From Verrucomicrobium spinosum DSM 4136 = JCM 18804 (GTDB lineage: Bacteria; Verrucomicrobiota; Verrucomicrobiia; Verrucomicrobiales; Verrucomicrobiaceae), in contig NZ_ABIZ01000001.1 in the NCBI RefSeq assembly GCF_000172155.1, positions 3,815,105 through 3,879,104 of the forward strand: a stretch of DNA of 64,000 nucleotides, read 5' to 3'. The notes beneath the pieces are model-generated. The model ran no database searches. It was not told the DNA's origin and saw only the letters and a program-made list of their open reading frames with translations. The position numbers were made by a program, and so were the translations under genes. Shown here piece after piece: positions 9,226 through 18,360 of this stretch. Positions within the stretch are counted from its first letter, which is position 1. Each line of letters begins with the position of its first letter.

Positions 9226-10296
9226 ATGTCGATCAAGATTCGTTTTAACTCCGCCGTCGCCACCGGTCTGGTGCTTGCCAAGGTAGGCAATCCCCAGCGT
9301 GATGAGCCATTGCAGACGTCCAAGGAGGTTTTTCACATTGAAGAGGGCGACCAGGCCACGCTCACCGGCATTTTCCTCAAGCCCTTCAAGAACCTGATTC
9401 CGCATCGTTTCACGCATCATTCGTCGCTCGACCAGCACGAGATGAACACGATCGCGAAGGCGATCTTTGCCTCCAGTGACGGGTTGCTGGAGAAGGGGTG
9501 CGACATTGCCAAACGTTTGTACTCGAAATCCTACCACCCGAACATCAAGGAGGGGGACTTGTGCATCTCCTTGATCAAGGACATTGAGATGGAGAGCAGC
9601 AAGGTGCAGGCCATTTGCATCCTCAAGTCTGAGAGCGTGGTGCCCTTCCTGAGCATCTCCACACGTGATGGTGATCTGAAGCTGTCCACGGAGCATGGCA
9701 TCAATCCCGAGAAAATCGACAAAGGCTGCCTGATTGTGGATTTTTCCTCAGAGGATGGCTACTATGTGCTCACCTTTGACCGGACAGGCACGGACTCACG
9801 CTTTTGGGTGCGGGACTTCCTTGGGTTGCAGGCGGTGACGGATGCGGCCTTCCTGACCAAGTCCTATGCCGACATGGCGGTGGCCTTTCTCAAACAGGAG
9901 GTGCCCACGGAGACCGAGGCGGCGGAATCCAAAACGACGGCGGCCCATGACGCGATCAGCTTCTTTGAGACCCGCGAGACGTTTGACCTCAAGGAGTTCG
10001 AGGAAGAAGTGCTGAAAAAGCCGGATGTGGTGGCGAAGTTTGCCGAGCATCGCGCCAAGGTGGAGGAGGAACAGGGGCAGCCACTGGAGAAGTCCTTTGC
10101 GATTGCGAAGAAGCAGGTGTCTAAAGCGAAGAAGAAGATCGGCAGCGTGCTCAAGCTGGATGCCGGTATTGAGGTGCACCTCAAGCCTGCCTTCGGGGCC
10201 AAGGAGAATAACCCTTTGCTTGAGCGTGGCTTTGATGAGGACAAGGGCATGAAGTTCATCAAGGTGTACTTCCACAAGGAAGAAGCCGGATCGTAG
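9226..10296 (+). CDS. 37-kDa nucleoid-associated protein family (NdpA/YejK-like)
   Basis: This 356-residue protein matches the PF04245 nucleoid-associated family in pattern and length. The segments are GIFLKPFKNL, HHSSLDQHEMNTIAKAIF, DIAKRLYSKSYHPNIKEGDL, AICILKSES, GINPEKIDKGCLIVD, SRFWVRDFLGL and a lysine-rich C-terminal region. E. coli YejK binds the nucleoid, but its biochemical role remains poorly defined. Relatives also occur on plasmids and in phage or defence contexts. The start at 9226 is the first ATG and begins the conserved domain. Nothing in the neighbourhood explains its role, and it seems to be a single-gene unit. Confidence 0.82.
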   Translation: MSIKIRFNSAVATGLVLAKVGNPQRDEPLQTSKEVFHIEEGDQATLTGIFLKPFKNLIPHRFTHHSSLDQHEMNTIAKAIFASSDGLLEKGCDIAKRLYSKSYHPNIKEGDLCISLIKDIEMESSKVQAICILKSESVVPFLSISTRDGDLKLSTEHGINPEKIDKGCLIVDFSSEDGYYVLTFDRTGTDSRFWVRDFLGLQAVTDAAFLTKSYADMAVAFLKQEVPTETEAAESKTTAAHDAISFFETRETFDLKEFEEEVLKKPDVVAKFAEHRAKVEEEQGQPLEKSFAIAKKQVSKAKKKIGSVLKLDAGIEVHLKPAFGAKENNPLLERGFDEDKGMKFIKVYFHKEEAGS

Positions 10297-10745
10297 TCCC
10301 TGGTTCTTCAAGGATGCCCGGACAATCTGAGGGGGGGCGGCTTCTCAAGGCCGATCCCGCTCCGTTTGGTGCCGGATGGTGAGGCACGATATCATGTTGA
10401 CGGACTGCAGCCTCATTTGATGACGGGGCAAATTGGGTGTACGGTTTCCTCCCAACCGCATCTTTAGCAGCCACAATGAAGAGCCAGAAGCAACGAAACC
10501 GATCACCTCGCCCCTTCAAAAATGGCAGATCTGATGGGCGATGGGGGGGCAATCAAGGGGGTGGCTTCATCCCTTCGTCGAACCCCACCTCAAAGCCTTT
10601 TGTCAAAGGGAGGACGAAAGAGGTGGGCGGAGCGCCCAATCCGGACGGGGCGACAGAGGAATCATCTCCGCCTCCCGAGGCAGCGGCGTAGCAAGCACGA
10701 TGGAGTCTTGCCTCGCAGGAGTCGTTCGGAGAGTCGGACTACGGA
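10297..10745. other. long intergenic region, at most one doubtful small ORF
   Basis: This stretch lies between the converging nucleoid-protein and DUF72 genes. The only candidate is a frame from the ATG at 10476 to 10691 (71 residues), rich in Gly, Pro, Ser, Lys and Arg. It has no recognisable domain and no good ribosome-binding site, so I do not call it a gene. No clear terminator was found. Confidence 0.4.
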
Positions 10746-11513
10746 TCAGGCGGGTGGGGGTGTTGGCAAATGCTTCTGCAGGGTCTTTGCAAACTCAGGG
10801 CCGACGCAGTTCTCCTCGTGTTTGAAGTAGGTATATGCTTCGGACCAGGTATTTGCCTGTAGCTGCTCCTGTGTGAACTCGGCGCATTGCTTGATCTGCG
10901 AGGGTTTGTAATCTTCCCGCCTTGGGCGTAGATAGCCGAAACTGGCGGTCGCTACACGAGGTGTCTCGAACTCTTCGGAGTCGGCCAGGCAGAGTGCGGC
11001 ATTGTGCTCGGAGAGGATGCCGTACACATCATCGGTGAACCAGGAGTCGTGGCGAAACTCGAACGCGAGTCTTCTGCCAGCGGGGGTGCTTTTCGAGCGT
11101 ACCGGTTTCTTCGCCGGTGAGACAGTAGCGAGAAACGTCTTCAACCGTTCCGCATCGACTTTGAAGGTGGGTGGCAGTTGAAACAACACCGGACCAAGTT
11201 TGTCGCCCAGTCCGCCAACCGAGTGGAAGAAGTCTTCCATGGTGTCGCCGCAGTCCTTGAGCTTGGAAAAGTGGGTGACTCGCTGTGGGGCCTTCAGGCT
11301 GTAGCGGAAATTCGCTGGAGTTTCATTGAACCAACGCAAGATCGTGTTTGCGGAAGGAATGCTCCGGAAGGTGTAGTTGATTTCCGTGGAGTTGAACTGG
11401 GACGCATAGTAGGTCAGCATTTTTGCCTTCGACAGGTCCTCAGGATAGAACTTGCCCTTCCATTCCGGGTACTGAAAGCCTGAGGTGCCGATCCAAGTGT
11501 TGCCAGCAATCAT
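10746..11513 (-). CDS. DUF72 (YecE-like, TIM-barrel) protein
   Basis: This roughly 255-residue protein begins at the ATG at 11513, directly before the family's conserved start WIGTSGFQYPEWKGKFYPEDL. The remaining DUF72 marks are present: FNSTEINYTFRSIPS, FRYSLKAPQRVTHF, LGPVLFQLPPTF, LAFEFRHDSWF and SFGYLRPRREDY. DUF72 proteins are TIM barrels of uncertain function, with structural resemblance to metal-dependent endonuclease/isomerase folds. The frame continues upstream to 11627, but that part has no family similarity. The C-terminus HLPTPPPA is a low-complexity tail. Confidence 0.87.
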   Translation of the reverse strand: MIAGNTWIGTSGFQYPEWKGKFYPEDLSKAKMLTYYASQFNSTEINYTFRSIPSANTILRWFNETPANFRYSLKAPQRVTHFSKLKDCGDTMEDFFHSVGGLGDKLGPVLFQLPPTFKVDAERLKTFLATVSPAKKPVRSKSTPAGRRLAFEFRHDSWFTDDVYGILSEHNAALCLADSEEFETPRVATASFGYLRPRREDYKPSQIKQCAEFTQEQLQANTWSEAYTYFKHEENCVGPEFAKTLQKHLPTPPPA

Positions 11514-11695
11514 AGGGAACGAATACGTCAGAAGGATAAACGATGCGATCTCCAAGATGAACGATTCGGGAGATCTGCCATGGACAGGACTCGGTGAGTA
11601 TCTTGGGGAAAGTGGCCCGAAATTCATCTTTGAGGGTTGGGCGATGGGGGTGAAATTTCGTTTGCGTCCTCTCCATTCAAGGTTTGCGTGCGCTC

Positions 11696-12724
11696 ATGTC
11701 CTCCGCCGAAACATCTGCTCCCTCGCCGGGTCTCTTTTTTGAGACGATCAATGCGTATCAGAGAACGGCTGCGTTGAAGGCGGGGGTGGAGCTCGGCGTT
11801 TTCACGGTTCTTGCATCGGGCGTGGCCACTGCGGAGGGAGTGGCAGAGCGTTGCCAGTGCCCCGTGCGGGGCGTTCGCATTCTCTGCGACTCGCTGGCCA
11901 TCTTTGGCCTTTTGACCAAGGTGGATGGGAGGTATTTCCTCACGCAGGATTCAGCATTGTTTCTGGACCAGAACTCGCCGGCCTATCTCGGCGGAATGCT
12001 TCAGTTTATGCTCGCTCCCAGCATCATAGAGGCGTTCAGTGACCTGGCGTCCACAGTCCGCAGTGGCCGGGTGCACACCACCAAGGACGGGACCACGGCA
12101 CCGGATCACCCGGTGTGGGTCGAGTTCGCCAAGGTGATGAGGCCCATGATGCAAGGAGCCGCCCAAGCGGTGGCGGGACTGGTCCCACCAGTGCAGGTGG
12201 ATGCGACCCGCCAGGCCAAGGTGCTGGACATCTCCGCCAGTCATGGTGCCTTTGGCATTGCCTTTGCTCAGCAGCATCCTGGAGTGCATCTCGTCGCGCT
12301 GGATTGGGAGGCTGTTCTGGCAGTGACGGAAGCCAACGCGAAGTCCGCGGGATTGGCGGATCGTTTTAGCAAGTTGGTTGGAGACGCCTTTACGGTCGAT
12401 TTGGGCACTGACTATGACGTGGTGCTGGTGCCCAATTTCCTGCATCATTTCAATATCGCCGACTGTACGCGCTTTCTGAAGCGGGTGAAGGCGGCGCTCC
12501 GTCCCGGAGGGCGGGTCGTCATTGTGGAGTTTGTGCCTAACGAAGATCGCATCACCCCGCCACCGTCAGCATCCTTCAGCCTGGTCATGCTGGGCACCAC
12601 GCCAGAAGGGGACGCCTATACGTTTGGTGAATACCAGGGAATGCTTGCGGGTGCCGGCTTTCGTGACGCTGTGCTCCACCCCTTGCTGCCTACGGCGCAG
12701 AGTGCGGTGATCGCAGTGGCGTAG
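11696..12724 (+). CDS. SAM-dependent methyltransferase, O-methyltransferase family with dimerisation domain
   Basis: This 342-residue protein has two parts. An N-terminal winged-helix dimerisation domain (about residues 10-95: FFETINAYQRTAALKAG, ELGVFTVLASG, VRGVRILCDSLAIFGLL) is followed by a class I methyltransferase fold, with VLDISASHGAFGIAFA as motif I and a PNFLHHF segment. Family relatives are O-methyltransferases of the acetylserotonin or polyketide-tailoring kind (PF00891), which methylate small molecules. Motif I has Ser-Ala-Ser in place of the usual Gly-rich stretch, a mild divergence. The start at 11696 is the first ATG; a TTG at 11684 is the alternative. No biosynthetic cluster surrounds it. 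Confidence 0.8.
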   Translation: MSSAETSAPSPGLFFETINAYQRTAALKAGVELGVFTVLASGVATAEGVAERCQCPVRGVRILCDSLAIFGLLTKVDGRYFLTQDSALFLDQNSPAYLGGMLQFMLAPSIIEAFSDLASTVRSGRVHTTKDGTTAPDHPVWVEFAKVMRPMMQGAAQAVAGLVPPVQVDATRQAKVLDISASHGAFGIAFAQQHPGVHLVALDWEAVLAVTEANAKSAGLADRFSKLVGDAFTVDLGTDYDVVLVPNFLHHFNIADCTRFLKRVKAALRPGGRVVIVEFVPNEDRITPPPSASFSLVMLGTTPEGDAYTFGEYQGMLAGAGFRDAVLHPLLPTAQSAVIAVA

Positions 12725-12804
12725 CGTTTCTCGCAGCTATCGGTTGCATACGGCCGGTGCCTTCCCTCAGACTTGTGAGTTCGTTCACCCAAAATCCCTG
12801 AATC

Positions 12805-13431
12805 ATGAGCACCGAAATCCAGCAACTCGAAGAGCAGATCTACGAACTGACCAAGAAGCTGACGGAGCTGCGCAAGCAGTCTGGAGGCGAAGGCACAGTG
12901 GTGCCGAACTACACGTTCGACACCGTTACGGGATCAGTGGATCTAGCATCGTTGTTCTGTGGTAAGAATCTGCTCTTTGCGATCCATAACATGGGGCAGG
13001 CCTGCCGGTATTGCACCCTCTGGGCAGATGGCCTGAACGCCTTCCTGCCGCATCTGGAAGACCGTTTTGCAGTGGTGCTCCTTTCCAAGGACAGGCCGGA
13101 AGTACAGCAACGGATTGCGCACTCCCGGCAGTGGCGCTTCCGTATGGCTTCGCATGGCGGAGGCCGTTATCTCAAGGAGCAAACCGTGCTCCCTGGAGAG
13201 GACAACATGCCAGGAATGGTGTGCTACGAGCGCGGGGAGGATGGACGCATCTTCCGGAGGAGTTCAGCCATCTTTGGCCCGGGCGACCTCTATTGCAGTA
13301 TCTGGCATGTGCTGTCTCTTGCAGGGATAAGCGATGGTGAATGGACTCCCCAGTACAGCTACTGGAAGCGGCCTTCAGCTGAGGCTATGGAGGATGGTGG
13401 GGAGAATTTAGATGGTGGGTGTTGTGGGTAG
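12805..13431 (+). CDS. DUF899 thioredoxin-like protein
   Basis: This 208-residue protein is of the DUF899 family, a thioredoxin-fold group. After an N-terminal coiled-coil helix (residues 3-27) come the conserved marks LLFAIHNMGQACRYCTLWADGLNAF (Cys-x-x-Cys near residues 67-70), AVVLLSKDRPEVQQRIA, FRMASHGGG and GDLYCSIWHVLSLAG. The function of DUF899 proteins is not established; a redox role is inferred from the fold and the Cys pair. The tail contains a Cys-Cys pair (GGCCG). It starts about 80 bases downstream of the methyltransferase on the same strand and could share its transcript. Confidence 0.85.
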   Translation: MSTEIQQLEEQIYELTKKLTELRKQSGGEGTVVPNYTFDTVTGSVDLASLFCGKNLLFAIHNMGQACRYCTLWADGLNAFLPHLEDRFAVVLLSKDRPEVQQRIAHSRQWRFRMASHGGGRYLKEQTVLPGEDNMPGMVCYERGEDGRIFRRSSAIFGPGDLYCSIWHVLSLAGISDGEWTPQYSYWKRPSAEAMEDGGENLDGGCCG

Positions 13432-13904
13432 TTGATTGTGGGCTGGATTCTGGGACGGGCGGTTGCAGGCCCGATAGCGTCGACGGCTGATCAAAATCGG
13501 TGCCGCGGTGCTGAGAAGTCGAGGACGTTGCGTATTGAATGAGGTTCACTCGATGGCTATTCCTCGTGAACCCGAGATAGGCTTGTGTCTCGGAAACCTT
13601 GGAGTTGAATCTTGTTTGTTTCAGATTCGACCATTGATGAACCCGAATCGGCGTGCGTTGAGCATCCTGATGTACCCGGACGCCAACTGGACTTCACGAT
13701 AAGTGTGTAAAAGAGAGGCGTGGGAAGGCGATTGGACGTCCTTCCATTCTGGGCGCACCCATATACGGCTGAAGATGGTGGTGGTTCAACTTTGGAGTGC
13801 TCAGTTCGCAATGCCATGAATCGCGAGGAGTCTTTTCTTGTGAATCAATCATCGTGACAGGTTGCGCCTTGATGCATCGTTACCCTGCTACGATCTCCCT
13901 CTCT
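13432..13904. other. intergenic region with no gene seen
   Basis: About 470 bases separate the DUF899 gene from the frameshifted gene at 13905. Short frames occur on both strands, but none has a plausible start site, family pattern or codon use. No terminator with a T-run was found. Confidence 0.4.
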
Positions 13905-14305
13905 ATGACGAATGAATTTCCCAGCGGGCCCTGGACGGGCTACTATCAACATCCGACCGGCCAGCGCGGAACGCAGGATCTTGTGTTGACGTTTGAGGAC
14001 GGGCGCATGTCTGGTGCTGGCGCTGATGAATTGGGTGTGTTTCGCATTGAGGGAAGCTACAACGAGGCCAGCCACGAGGCTGACTGCTCAAGAGTTACCC
14101 TAGTGGGCACCGCGTCCAGTACCGTGGATTCAGAGAGGGCCCGGTCCCTGGAATCTGGGGGACGTGGAAGATCCAGGGCAGCTGGTCGGGGGGCTTTCAC
14201 ATTTGGCCAGTGTCGTCTGGGAGCAGTGCCACCAAGGACGAACGGACGGCTGAGCCGATGAAGATCCCTCAGAGAGTGTTGCATGGTGCGGGTGCTGAAG
14301 ACTGA
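13905..14305 (+). pseudogene. frameshifted gene for a small protein of unknown function
   Basis: The ATG at 13905 starts a protein (MTNEFPSGPWTGYYQHPTG...) that reads sensibly through EGSYNEASHEADCS and then turns into Arg/Ser/Gly-rich sequence. After a -1 shift near 14088-14091 the other frame continues with sensible sequence (KSYPSGHRVQYRGF, then PGIWGTWKIQGSWSGGFHIW) and stops at 14303-14305. The restored product would have about 133 residues and looks like a small beta-rich protein. No classical slippery heptamer is visible, so a one-base deletion or a sequencing error is more likely than programmed frameshifting. I do not assign a function. Confidence 0.65.
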
Positions 14306-14371
14306 GTTGTGGGGCTTGTGTGCAATACCTTTGTGACTAGGGGCGTAGCCTTGGGAGCATTCTTTCCATCC

Positions 14372-15640
14372 ATGACACCCGCTCCATCTTCCCGCCGTTT
14401 GTTTCTGAAATCCTCTGCCACTGCAGTGACGTGCGCTTTGCTGCCGATCCAGCTGCCAGCGGTTGACGGAAAGGGAAACGTGGGGGGGAAACTCATCGCT
14501 TATGTAGGCACGTTCAGCTCGCCATTGCAGAATATGAAGGCCACCCAAGTGGATCTGCCTCCGGGGAATGGCAGGGGCATCCATCTGTTTCAGGTGGATC
14601 GCACCACGGGAGCGCTGACTGCTGCGGGGATCCATGAAATGGGCACCAGTCCGTCCTGTCTGGTGCTGAATCGTGCGGGGACGCACCTCTACTCGGCGAA
14701 CGAAACCGACAGAGTGGGTGCCAATGAAGCTGGCACGGTCAGCAGCTTCACGGTGAGTCCTGAGAACGGCAGTTTGACGCTGCTCAACTCCGTTAACTCT
14801 GGTGGCAAAGGGCCTACCTACGTCAGCCTGCATCCTTCGGGCAAGCACCTCTTTGTGGCCAACTACTTTGGCGGCACCGTGGCAGTATTACCGGTGCTGC
14901 AGGATGGCCGACTGGGGGAGGCGTCCGATGTGAAAAAGGACGAAGGCATCGTCGGCCCACGTCAGGCCACGAATGCACCTCCCGGCAGTTTTGCATTCAG
15001 TGGGCACGACCAGACCCATTGCCACATGATCGCTGCCGATCCTTCGGGCCGGTATGTGCTCCACGTGGATCTGGGCCTCGATCAGATCCATGTCTGGAAG
15101 TTTGATGCCGACAAGGGCACGCTGAGCCCAAATGATCCGCCGCATGTCTCCCTGCCTCCGGGAGATGGGCCGCGTCACTTTGCCTTTCATCCGGAGGGGC
15201 GCTGGCTCTACTCCCTTCAAGAGGAGGGCTCCACCATCGTGCTTTTTGACTACGATGGCGGAGCAGGGAAACTCACGGCCCGGCAGACCCTTTCCAGCCT
15301 GCCACCAGGCTATACGGGGAGCAATTTTTGTTCGGGGATCCATGTCTCCCCAGACGGTCGGTACGTTTATGCAGGGAACCGGCTGCATGATGGCATCAGT
15401 ATCTTCGCTGTGGGCACGGACGGTACGCTCACTTACGTGACAGAAGAGTGGACTCGTGGAAACTACCCACGCAGTTTCAACTTCGATCCCTCCGGGAAGT
15501 TTCTGTACTGCTGCAATCAACGGGCGGACAATGTGACTGTCTTTCGGGTGGACCAGCCATCTGGTGAATTGAAGTTCACTGGTCACTACACTCCGGTGGG
15601 CAATCCTTCTTGTGTGGTGTTTGCAGAACTGGCTGGTTAG
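14372..15640 (+). CDS. Tat-exported lactonase-family beta-propeller (6-phosphogluconolactonase-like)
   Basis: This 422-residue protein begins at the ATG at 14372 with a twin-arginine signal (SSRRLFLKSS, Arg 8-9), so it is probably exported folded. The rest is a seven-bladed propeller of the PF10282 lactonase family. Repeated blades contain SPSCLVLNRAGTHLYSANE, GPTYVSLHPSGKHLFVANY, GPRHFAFHPEGRWLYSLQE, GIHVSPDGRYVYAGNR and YPRSFNFDPSGKFLYCCNQ. Cytosolic relatives hydrolyse 6-phosphogluconolactone, but exported members probably act on other sugar lactones or bind ligands, so the substrate is open. Its frame opens at 14309, overlapping the end of the frameshifted gene, but the Tat motif fixes the likely start. 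Confidence 0.87.
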   Translation: MTPAPSSRRLFLKSSATAVTCALLPIQLPAVDGKGNVGGKLIAYVGTFSSPLQNMKATQVDLPPGNGRGIHLFQVDRTTGALTAAGIHEMGTSPSCLVLNRAGTHLYSANETDRVGANEAGTVSSFTVSPENGSLTLLNSVNSGGKGPTYVSLHPSGKHLFVANYFGGTVAVLPVLQDGRLGEASDVKKDEGIVGPRQATNAPPGSFAFSGHDQTHCHMIAADPSGRYVLHVDLGLDQIHVWKFDADKGTLSPNDPPHVSLPPGDGPRHFAFHPEGRWLYSLQEEGSTIVLFDYDGGAGKLTARQTLSSLPPGYTGSNFCSGIHVSPDGRYVYAGNRLHDGISIFAVGTDGTLTYVTEEWTRGNYPRSFNFDPSGKFLYCCNQRADNVTVFRVDQPSGELKFTGHYTPVGNPSCVVFAELAG

Positions 15641-16123
15641 TGTGGAGGACGCTCCTGCGACACGAGGCCCCGTGGGCTCACTTGCAAGTCGAAGTCATTT
15701 TTTGGGGGACTGCCCGCATCGCGGCGGATGAGACTCGTGTCTGAGCGGCGAACGCGCCCCTCCTGCCCAGCTATGCAGGGTATCTTCCAAAAAAACCTGG
15801 AGCGGCTTCTGGCTTGCTCTGTCCGTGAGTCCTGCACCGCTTTTGCAAACTCAGGCTGCTGAGTACCAGTGGTGGCAAGTCACTCCCGGGAGGGTGGATT
15901 CGTGAGAGCGGGGGAGTGTTGCGCCGGACGTTGTTGCATCATGTCGCCTTGGGTTTGGAATGGCCTTTTCTGCGTGCTGATCCGTTGGGAGGGAGGAGTT
16001 CGCGAGAAAGTTCGGATTTTTGTCCTTGTGCCGCAGGCTCCTTCGTCATGAGACTGAGCGCCGGGAGCCCTGCCTGATCACTCACCCCAGACCAAACTGA
16101 ACTGAACTTAAACCTGCTGCCTT
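15641..16123. other. intergenic region with no gene seen
   Basis: About 480 bases between the lactonase gene and the AHSA1-type gene. Several short frames exist but lack ribosome-binding sites and recognisable patterns. I see no RNA gene or strong terminator. Confidence 0.4.
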
Positions 16124-16597
16124 ATGTCCCCCGAAACCAACACCCCCGCGACCAACACGATCAAGCTGCACCGTGTGCTGCGTGCCACGCCCGAGCGCGT
16201 GTACCGTGCTTTCATCGATCCTGACGCCATGGTGAAATGGCTGCCACCCTATGGGTTCACCGGCAAGGTCCAGCACATGGACGCCACAGTGGGCGGGTCA
16301 TACAAGATGTCTTTCACCAACTTCTCCACGGGATCGAGCCATTCGTTCGGCGGGAAGTACCTTGAACTCAAGCCCAATGAGCTCCTTCGCTACACCGACG
16401 TGTTCGACGATCCGAACCTTCCCGGTGAGATGATCACGACGGTGACCCTCAAGAAGGTGTTCTGCGGCACGGAGATCACAGCCGTGCAGGAGGGTGTGCC
16501 AGGCATCATTCCCGCGGAGGCCTGCTACATGGGCTGGCAGGAATCTCTGGAGCAGCTTGCGAAGCTGGTTGATCCGGAGATACCGGACCAGGGCTAA
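16124..16597 (+). CDS. SRPBCC / AHSA1-domain protein
   Basis: This 157-residue single-domain protein has the START-like AHSA1 pattern: IKLHRVLRATPERVYRAFIDPDAMVKWLPP at the N-terminus, then a sheet with GGSYKMSFTNF, HSFGGKYLELKPNELLRYTDVFDD and TTVTLKKV, and a final helix (GWQESLEQLAKLVD). Bacterial members bind small hydrophobic ligands or have unknown roles, and often occur near YciI-type and ECF sigma genes. Two YciI-family genes lie elsewhere in this window but are not adjacent. The start is the first ATG. Confidence 0.87.
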   Translation: MSPETNTPATNTIKLHRVLRATPERVYRAFIDPDAMVKWLPPYGFTGKVQHMDATVGGSYKMSFTNFSTGSSHSFGGKYLELKPNELLRYTDVFDDPNLPGEMITTVTLKKVFCGTEITAVQEGVPGIIPAEACYMGWQESLEQLAKLVDPEIPDQG

Positions 16598-16882
16598 CAG
16601 CCATGGGAGCCATTTATTTCTCGAGTGATGATGGACGGGGGGCCGGTTGATCGCCGGTTCCCCGCTGTCTTTGCAGCATTGTGGTTGGTCTGCGTGACGG
16701 TGTAGTAGTTCGGCGTCTTCGGACCGACCGCTGCAAACGTCTCAGATTACCCTCAAAGGTACGAGGAGCCTGCGTGGGGCCGCGAAAGCGGCGCTTCACG
16801 CACGTAGTCCAGAGTCCCGCAAGCGGTACCAGGCTTTGCGAGTCTTCAGTAAGATGACTCACCACCAGCTCCCCGGGCACGT

Positions 16883-18286
16883 TTACCCTCGATAGCCAAA
16901 AAACCGCCGACTGGTGATGACGTCCGCGACTGCCTGCGGCACCATCTGCCGCCAGGACTCATCGCCCGCCGCGATCTTGGCCAGGGCATCTCGGGAAAAG
17001 AAGCGGAGGTAGTCGGGGTTGTAGTTGTCCAGTTCCACGAAGCTGCCGCGGTCTGCCAGATAGCCGTAGAGCTTCTTCAACTCGGGTGCAACCTCCAGTG
17101 TTTGCACCGTTGTCAATCCAGATGAGGACGCCCCTTGCAACGGATAGACATAGAGCTTGAGATCGTTTTTGAAGAGACGACCGAAGGACTCCAGAATGCC
17201 ACCTGGAAGCTGGGTGTAGTAGCGCTCGTCGAACAGCTCCACCAGACTCGGGACGCCCATGACGATGCCGATGCGCTCTTTGGTGCGCCAGGAGAGGTAG
17301 GCGGCGAGGCGGTAGTACTCAAAGTAGTCCGAGATGAGCACCGTGACTCCGCAAGCCGCGAGGACATCCGCCCGCGCCAGAAAGTCGCGTCGATCCAGCT
17401 CGTTGCCGCCTGCCATGAGGTTTCGCATGGTGAGCTCGAAGATGGGAAGCACCTCCTTGCCCTGAACGGCGGGGTCTTGGCGAAACTTGTCCAGAGCGCA
17501 CTCCAGCATGTTCAAGTTAACATGTGTAGGAGGGCGGAAGCTGCCGCGCTCGACCATGACGGCCTTCTTGTAGAGCACGTCGGAAGGTTGCAGGATCTCT
17601 CCAGTGGCACCAAACATGGCGGCGCCGCTAAGGCCCAGTTGGACCAGTTTGAGGCTGATCAAACGGTTGTCCACCGAGCGGAACTCAATGCCCTTGAACT
17701 CGATCGCATCGATCTCAATCCGGCCTGTGGTTAGCTTGTCCAGCAAGCTCTCCACAAGCTTGTCAGGATCGTGATGCAGGAAAAAGGCTCCGTAGAGCAG
17801 GTTTACGCCCACCACCCCCAATGCCTCCTGCTGGAGAGCGGCCTCAGAGTCTAGCATGCGGACATGCAGCAGGATCTGGCTGGGCTCATCGCGGGGGCGG
17901 GACTGGAACTTCACGCCCATCCAGCCGTGACACTCATTCCCACCTTTGAAACTACGGGCCACGACGGTGTCGGCAAAGGCGAAGAATGCGGTGCTGTCCC
18001 CGCGTTTTTCGCTGAGGCGGTCCACGTTCAGCTGAAATTCATAGTCAAGCATCGACTGGAGCCGGGAGCGGGAGACATACCGTTCCGTGCCGCCGTAGAT
18101 GGCATCGCTCACCACCATGTCGTACGCGGAGATGCTCTTCGCCACCGTGCCTGCGGCTCCGCCGACACGAAAAAACCATCGTACCACTTCCTGCCCGGCT
18201 CCAATCTCTGCCATCGTTCCGTACCAGCGGCGGTCCAGGTTGATCTTCAGCGCCTTCTGATGGGTATCCAGTTCCTCGTCCTTCAT
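16883..18286 (-). CDS. conserved protein of unknown function (often labelled TonB-dependent receptor in error)
   Basis: This protein has about 467 residues. The likely start is the ATG at 18286, directly before THQKALKINLDRRWYGTMAEIGAGQEV. The chain reads as a soluble cytosolic enzyme-like protein: no signal peptide, no beta-barrel pattern, well-conserved segments such as GAGQEVVRWFFRVGGAAGT, ISAYDMVVSDAIYG, FFAFADTVVARSF and CHGWMGVKFQ. From memory, close relatives occur in cyanobacteria and other phyla and sometimes carry a TonB-receptor label, which the sequence does not support. The function is unknown. An IS4-family element ends about 10 bases upstream of the start codon, so the native promoter and leader are displaced. 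The frame extends to 18346 only because it runs into the element. Confidence 0.75.
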   Translation of the reverse strand: MKDEELDTHQKALKINLDRRWYGTMAEIGAGQEVVRWFFRVGGAAGTVAKSISAYDMVVSDAIYGGTERYVSRSRLQSMLDYEFQLNVDRLSEKRGDSTAFFAFADTVVARSFKGGNECHGWMGVKFQSRPRDEPSQILLHVRMLDSEAALQQEALGVVGVNLLYGAFFLHHDPDKLVESLLDKLTTGRIEIDAIEFKGIEFRSVDNRLISLKLVQLGLSGAAMFGATGEILQPSDVLYKKAVMVERGSFRPPTHVNLNMLECALDKFRQDPAVQGKEVLPIFELTMRNLMAGGNELDRRDFLARADVLAACGVTVLISDYFEYYRLAAYLSWRTKERIGIVMGVPSLVELFDERYYTQLPGGILESFGRLFKNDLKLYVYPLQGASSSGLTTVQTLEVAPELKKLYGYLADRGSFVELDNYNPDYLRFFSRDALAKIAAGDESWRQMVPQAVADVITSRRFFGYRG

Positions 18287-18332
18287 AGATTCATGCACAG
18301 CCGTCCCACAGCGAAACAAAAAGGTGACTGGC

Positions 18333-18356
18333 GGCCTACCCCACACAGGGTAGGCC
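18333..18356 (+). promoter_or_regulatory. hairpin over the transposase ribosome-binding site
   Basis: GGCCTACCC (18333-18341) and GGGTAGGCC (18348-18356) form a perfect nine-pair stem with a CACACA loop, ending four bases before the transposase ATG. The GGGTAGG arm is the only candidate ribosome-binding sequence. The hairpin could block translation from transcripts that enter the element from outside, a known way for insertion sequences to limit transposase. This is inferred from position. Confidence 0.5.
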
Positions 18357-18360
18357 TGAG

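Noticed and set aside
10476-10691. 71-residue basic protein
   Set aside because: Low-complexity sequence, no ribosome-binding site and no recognisable relatives; kept only as a doubtful note in the spacer entry.
13904-14305. Programmed -1 frameshifting
   Set aside because: No X-XXY-YYZ slippery heptamer and no clear stimulatory hairpin at the shift point; a deletion or sequencing error is simpler.
16883-18286. TonB-dependent receptor
   Set aside because: No signal peptide, plug domain or beta-barrel pattern; the sequence reads as a soluble protein.
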